The notes under the pieces: model-generated
What the model was told of the DNA's origin: nothing
Seen by the model: the letters and a program-made list of their open reading frames with translations, nothing else
Database searches by the model: none
Translations under genes and position numbers: made by a program
Shown: positions 1 to 8,457 of the stretch, in pieces
Position numbering within the stretch: position 1 is the first letter of the stretch
How the letters are laid out: each line of letters starts with the position of its first letter
Origin: Polyangia bacterium
GTDB taxonomy: Bacteria > Myxococcota_A > Polyangia > Nannocystales > Nannocystaceae
DNA: 64,000 nt
Reading direction: 5' to 3'
NCBI GenBank assembly: GCA_030429545.1
Contig: JAUIFF010000016.1
Span: 62,001 to 126,000 of the forward strand

Positions 1-2157
1 GCGTTTGGCTGTCAGGAGTTCGAGGATCCGATTGATACCCCGGCGCACAGTGTCTTTTTGTTGGCGGTAGTAGTCCTCACGTAGGCGCGAGAAATAGTCT
101 GAGAAGATTTGGGCGTAGTCGGGTTCGCCCTCGGGATTGTTGAGTGCCCATGCACCGATCCGTGACAGCACATCCTGGCGAAACGTCGGTCCGGCCTTCG
201 GGTCCATGGTCTTTTCGAGGTCGGACATGAACTTCTCATCAGGTTCGCGCAATGACCCTGTGACCTCATCAAACAGCCGTTCACGCTTGACGTGGTGGGA
301 GACATGGATGACGTACTTGCGAAATAGCTCGAGGTACCGCGCCTCGTCGACCAGGCCCATCGCTCGCCGGACCTCGCGGTCGGAGAGGTCGAGCCAACGA
401 TTCCAGGCGGACTCGGTGATGCTGCCTTCCCCCTCGAGTACGTGAAATCCCTTGCCCTGACGCGTCAGGTGCATCCACGGGTGGTTGACAGCATCCGCGA
501 GGTAGCGACGAAGTTCGCGAAACAGCCGCGGCACGGTGATGCAACCGATTCCGGTATCCGATGCGGCCGCGAGTAGGACACGCTTGAGGTCGCGCACGCT
601 CGCACCAAAACTACCCTCGTAGTCGCCGAGCACATGGGGCTGCTTTGATGTCTGTGTACGTACAATCGCCGGGGAAAACTTCTCCTTGCCGAGCTCGGGC
701 ACCAGCGCCAACAATTCACGGGCTTCCTTGCTCGTGAGACCTTCGGGAACGTTGCCGTAGGCGTATAGGTCTGCCTTCTGCAACGGGGTGAGCTCCGTCA
801 GCACCGTCTTGAGCTTGTTGCCGTACTTTTCGGGATCGGGCGGACGCAGCCTGGTCATGACTCCCCACAACGCGAGAATCCGATGGACGTGCGGCGCGAT
901 ATGAATGTCCCGAAGGACATCTCCAACCTGCTCTTGATAGATCTTGCGCTCGACACGGTAGTCGAGCAGGTAGCTCACGGGGATCAACTCGAGGCGAGCA
1001 CGCAGGCTCTGGTATTCGCCCGAGTGCAACTCGCGAAACCGCAGGAGGTCGAGGTCATTTGCCGACCCCGACAACACCACATCGAGGTTGAGGACAATGT
1101 GATCGAGCGCGATTTGCCCAGACTCGGTCGCGGTCAACAGGTACTTGTAGTGTTCATATGGTCGCTTGAGCAGGTCGCTAAAGTTGAGCAGACCGCGATT
1201 GGCATCGACGAGGTCGCCCTGACACCCGTAGAGAACCTGGCCACCAACCGAAGCTGGCATGCTGCGAAACGCTCGGTCCCCGGTCACCGGAAACGAACGG
1301 GCGTCGACCGTTTGCTTGGGTTCGACGGTGACCAACCCCTGACGGTAGTTGCGGCTGAGGAACAGCCGCTCCACCTGAACATGCTGATACACCTTTTTGA
1401 GGTCGCCGCGATAGCCGTTGAGTAGGGCATCAAAGATCCGGCGATTCCGGTCGGAAAGCTGTCCGTTGCGGGCCGCAGCACACAGCCGCAACCCCGGATG
1501 GTCGACCCGCAGTCCGTCAAACAGTTCGGCGCGTTGGGCCGTTGGAATCAGGTAAAGCGGCGGGTCTTTGCATTCGTCGGTGACGCGTGCGTCGAGCTCG
1601 TCGCCCTGAAGGTGGGCAAAGGATGCATCTTCGGCGGCCTGCAGGCGCTGGGAGTCAAACCCGATACCGCCACTTCGGGTCGCACGGGTTGGGAACACCC
1701 AGGAAAACCGATAGAGGATACCGTCGTCCGTGTGTGAGTAGGCCTCGAGAGCCCGCGAAATCGCCTCTAAAAAAGTGGTTTTGGCGGATCCGTTGGGCCC
1801 GTGTAGTAGCAACAACTTGTTGACTCGGCCGATTTGAACGAAGCTGTTGAGTGCCTCGTAGAAGGCATTTTGTGCGACTTCTTGTCCGACGAGGCGGTGA
1901 CCATCGTCAAATTCACAGTCGAACAGACGAAACCGCGTGATCTTGCCGCTAGGGATATGGACATCCCGCCGCCCGTAGGCATCGAACGCGTCGCGGATGT
2001 ACTCGGCAGCGCCTCGCGTGTGATGCCTTGGCTTGTCTTGCAGCATGGCAAACCACTGGTCAAAACTGAGTACGCGGCGGGTTGCCTGAAACTCCTCATC
2101 GACCGCATCGGCCAGTGCGTCGAGCCAGGAGGACGAGGTGTGGGGCGTAGCTTCCAT
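1..2157 (-). CDS. prkA: PrkA-family AAA+ serine protein kinase (3' end cut by window)
   Basis: The reading frame is open for 719 codons from the ATG at 2157 to the window edge, so the extreme C-terminus is missing. PrkA/YeaG proteins are cytosolic AAA+ Ser/Thr kinases linked to stress and stationary-phase signalling (family knowledge). Seen here: a Walker A block GPNGSAKTT at residues about 120-128, the family block VDANRGLLNFSDLLKRP near 317-333 (Walker B region and following helix), and LLTATESGQIALDH just behind it. In-frame ATGs at 2244 and 2250 would add about 30 Arg-rich residues that do not look like the family, so I chose 2157. No clear Shine-Dalgarno marks any of the three. A terminator at 2321-2360 separates it from the upstream operon, so it probably has its own promoter in 2158-2320, where a large hairpin sits. 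Confidence 0.85.
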   Translation of the reverse strand, partial: MEATPHTSSSWLDALADAVDEEFQATRRVLSFDQWFAMLQDKPRHHTRGAAEYIRDAFDAYGRRDVHIPSGKITRFRLFDCEFDDGHRLVGQEVAQNAFYEALNSFVQIGRVNKLLLLHGPNGSAKTTFLEAISRALEAYSHTDDGILYRFSWVFPTRATRSGGIGFDSQRLQAAEDASFAHLQGDELDARVTDECKDPPLYLIPTAQRAELFDGLRVDHPGLRLCAAARNGQLSDRNRRIFDALLNGYRGDLKKVYQHVQVERLFLSRNYRQGLVTVEPKQTVDARSFPVTGDRAFRSMPASVGGQVLYGCQGDLVDANRGLLNFSDLLKRPYEHYKYLLTATESGQIALDHIVLNLDVVLSGSANDLDLLRFRELHSGEYQSLRARLELIPVSYLLDYRVERKIYQEQVGDVLRDIHIAPHVHRILALWGVMTRLRPPDPEKYGNKLKTVLTELTPLQKADLYAYGNVPEGLTSKEARELLALVPELGKEKFSPAIVRTQTSKQPHVLGDYEGSFGASVRDLKRVLLAAASDTGIGCITVPRLFRELRRYLADAVNHPWMHLTRQGKGFHVLEGEGSITESAWNRWLDLSDREVRRAMGLVDEARYLELFRKYVIHVSHHVKRERLFDEVTGSLREPDEKFMSDLEKTMDPKAGPTFRQDVLSRIGAWALNNPEGEPDYAQIFSDYFSRLREDYYRQQKDTVRRGINRILELLTAKR

Positions 2158-2244
2158 ATCGCGTCGACCATTGTCCCGGCCAAGTCGACGGGCGGCAAGC
2201 CCCACACGCCGCGCGCAAACGGGCGAGCTCGTTCGATCGTTCAT

Positions 2245-2298
2245 GTGCATTTGCAAGCGATGCGCGGTCAACTGTTTGCGCAGCGCTTGTAAATGCAC
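2245..2298. repeat. Long imperfect inverted repeat upstream of prkA
   Basis: The left arm GTGCATTTGCAAGCG (from 2245) pairs with the right arm CGCTTGTAAATGCAC (to 2298) with one mismatch. Inside it TGCGC and GCGCA can pair too, giving a stem of about 20 bp around a loop of about 12 nt. Each arm contains one exact copy of the window-wide palindrome TGYANNTRCA (2246-2255 and 2288-2297). It lies in the presumed promoter or leader of prkA. No T-run follows on either strand, so it is not a simple terminator. Confidence 0.6.
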
Positions 2299-2320
2299 AA
2301 TTCTAGATGGCGACAGGTTA

Positions 2321-2360
2321 AACAAAACGAGCGTGCTGGCCGAGAGGACAGCAGCGCTCG
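2321..2360 (-). terminator. Rho-independent terminator of the 5546-2383 operon
   Basis: Read on the minus strand, a GC-rich stem (CGAGCGCTGCTG against CAGCACGCTCG, one bulge, 10-nt loop) is followed directly by TTTTGTTT. It lies about 25 bp past the stop codon of the lipoprotein gene that ends at 2383, in the right orientation to end that operon before prkA. Confidence 0.7.
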
Positions 2361-2382
2361 TGGGTGATTGAACGCGCCGGGG

Positions 2383-2949
2383 TTACTTAACCGCGACTTT
2401 GAAATTGACGTCGTGTTTGACCGGCGCACAGGCATCGTCCTGGCACACGGCAAACCGAAACTCGCCGGTAAACTCCTTGTCGCCCGCAGCCTCGGCCGTG
2501 AACGCCACACCAAACTCCGCCGAATTCTCGTCGAGCTTGTCGGCGTCACCTTTTTTCAGGTTTGACTTGGTCAGTTTGATCCCGCTCGGAGCGTTGATGT
2601 CGAGGGCTGTCGGATAGTCGAGGTTCATGTGCCACGGAGCCTTGGGCACCACCGTGATCTTGACTTTTCCGTCGTTCCCAACGCCGACGTCACTCGGCGG
2701 CTCGATGTTGACAGTAAAACGATCGTCGGCCGGATCACCACCTTCAACCACTTTGACCTTGTCGGCGGGCTTGGTCGCATCGGGCTTGTCTGCCGCGGGT
2801 TTGGTGTCTGCCGCTGCGACCGCTTTGTCGCCGGCCGGTGCCTTGGCGGGAGGCTGAGCCGACTTGTCGCCGTCACAGGCCGCTGCGCCGAGGGCAAAAG
2901 CTGCGAGGATCGCCAAAAAAACTGGGCGCGTCTTCATGGTGCGCATCAT
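2383..2949 (-). CDS. Lipoprotein with DsbD-alpha-like C-terminal domain
   Basis: A 188-residue exported lipoprotein. A signal peptide with lipobox ends at Cys25 (ALGAAAC), followed by an Ala/Pro/Lys/Asp-rich linker to about residue 70 and then a beta-rich domain. The end of that domain, FAVCQDDACAPVK, resembles the Cys-containing segment of the N-terminal domain of thiol:disulfide interchange proteins such as DsbD. That assignment is tentative and no thioredoxin CxxC is present. The start overlaps the stop of the upstream 866-residue gene by ATGA, which implies translational coupling, and a terminator follows. The second Met (MKTRP) is an alternative start. Confidence 0.75.
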   Translation of the reverse strand: MMRTMKTRPVFLAILAAFALGAAACDGDKSAQPPAKAPAGDKAVAAADTKPAADKPDATKPADKVKVVEGGDPADDRFTVNIEPPSDVGVGNDGKVKITVVPKAPWHMNLDYPTALDINAPSGIKLTKSNLKKGDADKLDENSAEFGVAFTAEAAGDKEFTGEFRFAVCQDDACAPVKHDVNFKVAVK

Positions 2950-5546
2950 AGCCGATCAAACCGCAGGTCGACTTCGCGTGTTACATGGCCCCGCAAGACA
3001 TCGCTCTCTTGTGCAACTGGCGCCAGCAGAGCCCTCAGAGTCGGTGGTGGGATGGCTTCGACCTCATAGTCGCCCTCTGCAAGACCCATGGCTTGCCACA
3101 CACCTCCCGCGCGCGAGGTCGTTCGTGCGACTTCCACGCCGTCTAGGTCGCGGACAATGACGGTGGCGCCGGCAACCGGTTCACCCCGTTCGTCAGTTAT
3201 CACCCCCTGCATACCCGACGCTTCTTCTAATTCGATCGTGACCTCCTCGGTTTCGCCACGGGAGATCTCGGTAAACGCCCGCACACGACCCGGAGCCCGC
3301 ACCACAACTTTGATCGAGTCACCTGTCAAATGGGCCAGCTTGAGGTAACCGTCGTCGTCAACCGCGTATTCGCGGGTGCCGACCTTCACCACCGCGTCGG
3401 CGATCGGCTCCCCGCGAATCGGTGTACGAACAACTATTTCTGCACCCCAGCCGGGATAAAGTTTGACTTCGATGTCGTCGGGGGCCGCGGCTCGTTGGGT
3501 CGTTGGCGCATAGTCCGGGTGATGCAGCGCGAGGTCGAGACGCCCCTTGGCGAGTTCGTCAAACTCAAATACCCCCCGCTCGTCGGTCCAGCGAACTTCG
3601 GTCGGCGACAGGCCATCGACCGGGTCGAGCCGCACGCGAACCCCGGCAATCGGCCGCAGGTTGCCGTCGACGACCCGCCCGTGCAGCCAACTGTCCGCAA
3701 CTTCGAGCTGGGTATCGATCGATTTGGGGCGCGAGCCGAGGACCACAACGACCTCGCGCGGGACCATGCCGTCGGCCCGAATGACTATTCGCTGGCGGCC
3801 GCGACGTTGCCCGCCGTCAAACATCCCGCGGCTATCCGTGAGCACCGAAGTCCCGTCGGCAAACTCAACCCGCGCGCCAACGATCGGCTGCAGGTTGGTG
3901 TTGAGCACTCGCCCGTCGAGGTGGGTGCCGTCGAGCAATCGCAAGACGACACCACCACGCCGCTCGCCCGAGCCCAATTCGACCAACCGACTGTCCGAGG
4001 CCGCGAAGTCACGATGGCGGGCATGCAAGCGATAGGCGCCAGGAGGCACGTTGCTCAGGCGAAACTGCCCTTGATCGTTTGTATATACCATTTGATCCGA
4101 GACCGACCCGGGAAGCCCAAGCGCATCGAGAGATGTTGTGTCGGTCAGTGGAATCGCCGGGACCGTCCCGCGGGTTACACCGAGGCTGCCTCCCGCCACC
4201 AGGGCTGAAAATGCACTCGCGCGTACGGCTGAAAGCCCAGGGGTGTAGAGCGCTTCGCTCTCAACCAAGACCTCGGCACCTTCAACGCCTAGGCCCCGAC
4301 CGTCGACCACGGTGCCAGATAGGGTCGCGGGCCGCATCAAGGTGATCGTTTGCAACGGCAATTCAGCGTCGGTACGAACATCGACAGCGACAGGCTCAGC
4401 CGGCAAATAACCATCGGCATCCACCGCAATCAGGTACGGCCCGGGAACGACCGGCCCCGGCAGCGCCCGCCCCTGCGCATCGGTTGTGGCCATCCGTGGC
4501 AACATGCCGAGGGCCCCGTAGCGCATCACAATCCTTGCATTTGCAACTGATTCGCCCTCAGCATTGACGACTGCCACCGGGACGCGCGCGGCCTCGACCA
4601 GCGCGAGGCTCACAAACATGTCTGGAGGGACATTTTCGAGGGGGACCGTAGCGTACTCAACATCCCCGGGCGTTTGCGCCTCGACCACGGCATCGAGCGC
4701 GTAAATGCCGTCGAGTATCCCCTCAAACGTAAAGCTACCGTCCGAACCAACATTCGCTTCGATCGGAGGCCACACAGCCGAGCCCTCGATCCGTACCTTT
4801 GCCCGTGAAACCAGCTTGGGGGGGCCCACGAGCTGTCCCCGTAAATCAAGCAGTCCATCGAGCACGAGCAGTACACCCGACTCGGGAGCAAACACCTCCG
4901 CGGCCGTGGGTGCGTAGCCAGGATGCCGCGCCCGCAAGTTGAGGTGGCCGGGCGGTACCGTGTCGAGTACAAACGAGCCATCTTCTTCGGTCCAGATCCG
5001 CCACGGCTCCGACTCCCCGAGGTTTGGTGTTGGCATGGCTTCGAGGACAGCTCCCGCGAGTGGTCGCCCCCGGGTATCGACCACTTCACCACGCACCGAC
5101 GAGGCAAATCCCAGGGCCATGGTCGGCACTGGACCCTCGCCTGCGTGGTCGATAAACCCGCGTAAACGCCCGGGTACCACCACCTCAACCCCGACCTTGG
5201 CAACCTCGAGGGTATCGAGGGTCAGCTCATAGTTGCCCTGCTCATCGCACGCGACAGGCCCGGCGAGACGATGCCCCGCGTGATAGGCCGAGGCTGTGCA
5301 GCTCCCGGGAGCGGGAGGAGCCATGGTCTGGCCGGGCTCAGCTGGCTCGAGTAACACTTTCCCGCGAAGCAACCGGGTTGTGATTTCCTCGTCGTCGGCG
5401 TTCTCACCAAGATCTGGAATCACCTCGACATCGTCGATAACCGGGGTTGGGCGGCATTGATCGAGAATCAGAAGTCCGGCGACAAGGCCCGCAATACCGC
5501 CGACACCAACTGCCAAATACGGTGCTAGCGAGCGTCGTTCGGGCAT
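2946..5546 (-). CDS. Membrane-anchored protein with tandem carboxypeptidase-regulatory-like domains
   Basis: 866 residues. One N-terminal membrane segment (about 11-29) anchors a large extracytoplasmic part. At least six copies of the carboxypeptidase-D regulatory-like (Ig-like beta sandwich) signature are visible, for example GEVVDTRGRPLAGAVLEA, GTVVDGRGLGVEGAEV, GRVLNTNLQPIVGARV, GRVVDGNLRPIAGVRV and GVITDERGEPVAGATV. Such repeats are structural or adhesive modules and not enzymes. It is the first gene of a two-gene operon with the lipoprotein at 2383-2949 (4-nt overlap), so the two may act together at the cell surface. The specific function is unknown. Confidence 0.8.
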   Translation of the reverse strand: MPERRSLAPYLAVGVGGIAGLVAGLLILDQCRPTPVIDDVEVIPDLGENADDEEITTRLLRGKVLLEPAEPGQTMAPPAPGSCTASAYHAGHRLAGPVACDEQGNYELTLDTLEVAKVGVEVVVPGRLRGFIDHAGEGPVPTMALGFASSVRGEVVDTRGRPLAGAVLEAMPTPNLGESEPWRIWTEEDGSFVLDTVPPGHLNLRARHPGYAPTAAEVFAPESGVLLVLDGLLDLRGQLVGPPKLVSRAKVRIEGSAVWPPIEANVGSDGSFTFEGILDGIYALDAVVEAQTPGDVEYATVPLENVPPDMFVSLALVEAARVPVAVVNAEGESVANARIVMRYGALGMLPRMATTDAQGRALPGPVVPGPYLIAVDADGYLPAEPVAVDVRTDAELPLQTITLMRPATLSGTVVDGRGLGVEGAEVLVESEALYTPGLSAVRASAFSALVAGGSLGVTRGTVPAIPLTDTTSLDALGLPGSVSDQMVYTNDQGQFRLSNVPPGAYRLHARHRDFAASDSRLVELGSGERRGGVVLRLLDGTHLDGRVLNTNLQPIVGARVEFADGTSVLTDSRGMFDGGQRRGRQRIVIRADGMVPREVVVVLGSRPKSIDTQLEVADSWLHGRVVDGNLRPIAGVRVRLDPVDGLSPTEVRWTDERGVFEFDELAKGRLDLALHHPDYAPTTQRAAAPDDIEVKLYPGWGAEIVVRTPIRGEPIADAVVKVGTREYAVDDDGYLKLAHLTGDSIKVVVRAPGRVRAFTEISRGETEEVTIELEEASGMQGVITDERGEPVAGATVIVRDLDGVEVARTTSRAGGVWQAMGLAEGDYEVEAIPPPTLRALLAPVAQESDVLRGHVTREVDLRFDRL

Positions 5547-5640
5547 GGGAAAGTTGTCGCAGTGTCCCGTCGAGTCGGGGCGGCGTCAAGCGGAGACGTC
5601 GCTCCGGTGCCTGCCCCAACCATAAAAAGGCAACGGCACG

Positions 5641-6048
5641 TTACGGCGCAACTGCGGTCCCGTCGATCTCCACCGCCACGCCCTTGGGCAGGCCCGCAAC
5701 TTGGACGGTCGCCCGGGCTGGAGGCTCGCCGGCAAAACGCTCGGCATACAGCGCGTTGACAGCCACAAAGTCAGCCATATCCGCAAGAAAAATCCCACAC
5801 TTGACCAGATTGGTGAAATCCATACCAGCCGCTTTCAACACCGCAGCGAGGTTGTCGAGAACCTGCCGTGTCTGCGCCTCAACACCGCCATCGACGAGGT
5901 TGCCCGTGTTGGGATCGAGCGCAATTTGTCCGGAGAGGTAGAGCGTTCTCCCTCCGGTCGTCAGCACAGCTTGGGAATAGGGACCGATCGCGGCGGGAGC
6001 TTCATCGGTGGCGATCGTTTTGCGGGAGTACTCGCGGCTCGTCGTCAT
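5641..6048 (-). CDS. ridA: RidA family reactive-intermediate deaminase
   Basis: 135 residues, the usual RidA (YjgF/YER057c/UK114) length. RidA hydrolyses reactive enamine/imine intermediates released by PLP enzymes to 2-oxo acids and ammonia in the cytosol (family knowledge). Seen: AIGPYSQAV near the N-terminus, LYLSGQIALDP, and the late block ARATVQVAGLPKGVAVEID, which holds the conserved catalytic Arg. I chose the internal ATG at 6048 (MTTSREYS) because the longer frame from 6111 adds 21 residues not typical of the family. No strong ribosome site is visible. It lies 40 bp downstream of the membrane-protein gene on the same strand. Confidence 0.9.
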   Translation of the reverse strand: MTTSREYSRKTIATDEAPAAIGPYSQAVLTTGGRTLYLSGQIALDPNTGNLVDGGVEAQTRQVLDNLAAVLKAAGMDFTNLVKCGIFLADMADFVAVNALYAERFAGEPPARATVQVAGLPKGVAVEIDGTAVAP

Positions 6049-6088
6049 GCCCGGGAGGATACAGGACAACTGCGTGGGGGAACCAGGG

Positions 6089-6580
6089 CTATCCGCCATC
6101 GCCTTTGCCATCGACCTGCAACAAAACGCGTAGCCCCATCATGTGGGTCACAAGCATCACCGGCACACAAAAAGTCGGCACAAACCATTGTGCATGCAAG
6201 TGGATTGCAACGTTGAGGCGAGCGGCCAGTACCAATGCAATGCAGAGATCACCCAGGCCAACAAGCAACCATGCCCAGGCACCGACAATCCCCGCGCGTG
6301 GCCACTTGCGCAGGGCCACCAGCGAGAAGATTGCAAGTACACTGGTTGTGGTGTCGCCTATCGCCGTCGACCAGGCAAAGTCCTGGGGCATGCCAGGACC
6401 GTTGAGATTGGGGACGAGCAGCCCGACCCCAAGCACGCGAAACATATGGGGTGCGACCCAAACACTGAGCTGGGTATGCCGGTCCAACTTGCGAACGCTC
6501 GGCAACAACCGCCAGGCAATCACGCCCCACGCCGCCAGCGCTACCAAAAACTGAAGGGCAAACAGCGGGCGAACATCCAT
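6089..6580 (-). CDS. Small integral membrane protein, unknown function
   Basis: 163 residues with four to five hydrophobic helices: about 5-25, 47-60, 70-92, 98-120 and 130-152. No enzyme motif is visible. The arrangement (short loops, HTQLSVWVAPHMFRVLGVG before the second helix) recalls small uncharacterised inner-membrane proteins found in many proteobacteria. I cannot assign a role. It lies immediately upstream of ridA on the same strand and may share its transcript. The start ATG at 6580 is the only plausible one before the first helix. Confidence 0.7.
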   Translation of the reverse strand: MDVRPLFALQFLVALAAWGVIAWRLLPSVRKLDRHTQLSVWVAPHMFRVLGVGLLVPNLNGPGMPQDFAWSTAIGDTTTSVLAIFSLVALRKWPRAGIVGAWAWLLVGLGDLCIALVLAARLNVAIHLHAQWFVPTFCVPVMLVTHMMGLRVLLQVDGKGDGG

Positions 6581-6651
6581 GATGTGGATGATACGCCGGT
6601 CACGATCATACTTGAAAGTACATCGAATCCGTCACCGAGCATCCCGTGGTG

Positions 6652-6799
6652 TTTTTCGCGTGTCGCCTCGCGCCGACGAGCATGTCGAAATTGGGCATCG
6701 TGAATCGCAGCTGTCGTGGGGCAGCGCGAAGATTCGCGGGACCCACCCCGAAAAAAACCGGCAAGTGAGGCGTCGCGTCGAAAAAATCCACGGGGCTGC
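6652..6799 (+). repeat. Dispersed repeat copy A (about 148 bp)
   Basis: This segment is about three quarters identical, with small indels, to the reverse complement of 19593-19739. Shared blocks include CGCGTGTCGCCTCGCGCCGA, GAAGATTCGCGGGACCCA and GGCAAGTGAGG. Both copies lie in short gaps just behind the 3' ends of genes. It is not a recognised insertion sequence, has no terminal inverted repeats that I can see, and both strands carry only short frames. It reaches the stop codon of the small gene at 6799-7002. Confidence 0.65.
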
Positions 6800-7002
6800 T
6801 AGGACGACGGGCGTTGCCAGGCGGCGGGCCAGTTGTCGACGGAGCCAATCACCCGCCCATTGATTTCGAGGGTAAAAAGTGGCTCCGCTGGGAAATCGCC
6901 TAACCGCAGACACCAGCGTTCACCGCCGACGTCGGCCACCAGTGGCACTTCGGGGTCTGACGACTCACGCCAGGTTACGGCGCGTTGCAGGTATCGGCTC
7001 AT
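6799..7002 (-). CDS. Small hypothetical protein coupled to the upstream lipoprotein gene
   Basis: 67 residues, soluble, rich in Trp and acidic residues (MSRYLQRAVTWRESSDPEVP at the start). No family is recognised. Evidence that it is real: its ATG overlaps the TGA of the gene at 6999-7532 (ATGA), codon use matches the neighbours (third positions GC-rich), and it ends exactly where a dispersed repeat begins. It may be a small cytosolic partner of the lipoprotein gene upstream, but this is only inferred from coupling. Confidence 0.55.
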   Translation of the reverse strand: MSRYLQRAVTWRESSDPEVPLVADVGGERWCLRLGDFPAEPLFTLEINGRVIGSVDNWPAAWQRPSS

Positions 7003-7532
7003 CGTTTGACCTGCTTGTTGGTCGATTTGTCGCTACGCTGGGATGACTCAATAATATTTGCGTATGCAGTTTGATCGTCGTGGCCCTTGGCCCGCTGCTT
7101 CTCGACCAGCTGGTCAAACGTCGGACCGTCGGGGTTGCCGTATTTTTTTTGGTCGCGGGCCTGCAGAGCTTTGACTTCAAACGAGCTCTCCATCATCGCT
7201 CGCGAGGTTATCCGGGCGGCGTGGCGATGCTCGTAGGCCGCGCGAGCCCGTTGTTCGAGGGTTTGGCCCGCGGCCTTGTTGGCGGCGTCGGTCGCTGCAA
7301 TTTCCGTGATCCTACACAGATATACCTCGCGTATCTGCTCGTTGGTCCAAGAGGCACCTGCTGCCTTGGCGGCCTGGGCTTCTTCGACCGTACGTGGGGC
7401 TGCCCCCTCGACGTTCCAAGTACTCTGGCATTGTTTGACAAACGCCGCGTCGTCGACCTTCTCGGAGGTGCTTGTCGAACAGCCGGCGAGACAGGCTGCC
7501 AATAGCCAAACTTTCCAACTCCTGCGTGCCAT
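6999..7532 (-). CDS. Putative lipoprotein, unknown function
   Basis: 177 residues. MARRSWKVWLLAACLAGC is a short lipoprotein signal with lipobox LAGC at Cys18. The mature part is helical and charged, with many Gln, Ala and Lys, and no recognised domain. I chose the ATG at 7532 because the frame from 7607 would put 25 residues in front of a perfect signal peptide. It overlaps the following 67-residue gene by 4 nt. The preceding OmpA-type gene ends at 7586 on the same strand, so the three may form one transcript. Confidence 0.7.
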   Translation of the reverse strand: MARRSWKVWLLAACLAGCSTSTSEKVDDAAFVKQCQSTWNVEGAAPRTVEEAQAAKAAGASWTNEQIREVYLCRITEIAATDAANKAAGQTLEQRARAAYEHRHAARITSRAMMESSFEVKALQARDQKKYGNPDGPTFDQLVEKQRAKGHDDQTAYANIIESSQRSDKSTNKQVKR

Positions 7533-7585
7533 ACCCACAAGTGTACCGCGTGTTGATGCGACATATACAAGCGTTCGACTACCGG

Positions 7586-8404
7586 CTAGCGACAGTCCTG
7601 CACCCAAAATTCGGTACGTCGATTGAGCGCCCGCCCCTCTTCGGTCTTGTTGCTGGCTATCGGCCTGTCCTCCCCGAAACCAACGGCCTCGACGCGCTCG
7701 GGGGCAATCCCCTTGTCGATCAAATACTCGCGCACAGATCGAGACCGATCGCGGGTTGGCCGGCGCCCATAGGCATTGGAGCCGCGGGAGTCCTTGTGAT
7801 TTTCAACCCGAATCTTCAGCTCGGGTGTCATCTGCATCTCCGCGACAATCTCGTCGAGGACCGGGTAGCTCTGGGGTCGGATGTATGCCTTGTTGAACTC
7901 GAAGACGATCTTTCCGCTCTTTTGCAGCTGACAGTCGACAATCGCCACGACCTCGGGACAGCCATCCTCATCCTCCACACCGTCTTGATCTTCGGGGCGA
8001 TCACGACAATCGATGACCTGTTTACCAAGCACGCGACGGTCGTGGTTTTCCCACTCGCCAGCGGCATTTTGCACGGCGTCTTTGATGCCGTCCTTGTCGT
8101 TGTCGGGGTCTGGGCAACCGTCGCCGTCTTCAAACCCATCGGGGTCCTCGGGAACATCTGGGCAGGCATCTTGGTCGGCAACCAGCCCGTCGCCATCGGG
8201 GTCGGGGTCGGGTTGTGGACATTCCTTGCATCCACAATTTTCTGGCGATGGTACACACTCGTTGGCCGTGGCCTGCGAGTTCGTTGGCGGTTGGGTTGCC
8301 GCTGCGGGTGGATCACAGGCGGCCAGTGAAACCAACGAGACCGATGTAGCCATCGCTGCGATCGCGCCAGATAGCCTACCCAGGTAACTCAAGCTCGTTC
8401 GCAT
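7586..8404 (-). CDS. OmpA-family lipoprotein with calcium-binding TSP3 repeats
   Basis: 272 residues. The N-terminal signal ends near SLAAC (Cys30), so it is probably an outer-membrane lipoprotein. Then come Asp-rich thrombospondin type 3-like repeats (DPDGDGLVADQDACPDVP, DPDNDKDGIKD), which bind calcium in characterised relatives. An OmpA C-terminal peptidoglycan-binding domain follows from about residue 155: KIVFEFNKAYIRP, the DSRGSNAYGRR region and RSRSVREYLIDKGI. Its likely role is tethering the outer membrane to the wall. It lies 53 bp downstream of the tape-measure-like gene on the same strand and is related to the larger OmpA/TSP3 gene at 12241. Confidence 0.85.
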   Translation of the reverse strand: MRTSLSYLGRLSGAIAAMATSVSLVSLAACDPPAAATQPPTNSQATANECVPSPENCGCKECPQPDPDPDGDGLVADQDACPDVPEDPDGFEDGDGCPDPDNDKDGIKDAVQNAAGEWENHDRRVLGKQVIDCRDRPEDQDGVEDEDGCPEVVAIVDCQLQKSGKIVFEFNKAYIRPQSYPVLDEIVAEMQMTPELKIRVENHKDSRGSNAYGRRPTRDRSRSVREYLIDKGIAPERVEAVGFGEDRPIASNKTEEGRALNRRTEFWVQDCR

Positions 8405-8457
8405 GGCCTACTGTAACATCTTCGGTACATTGAGATACAACGAACTCGGCACCGGGC

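Noticed and set aside
3330..4208. 292-codon plus-strand frame
   Set aside because: Shadow of the 866-residue carboxypeptidase-regulatory-repeat gene on the other strand; no protein-like features.
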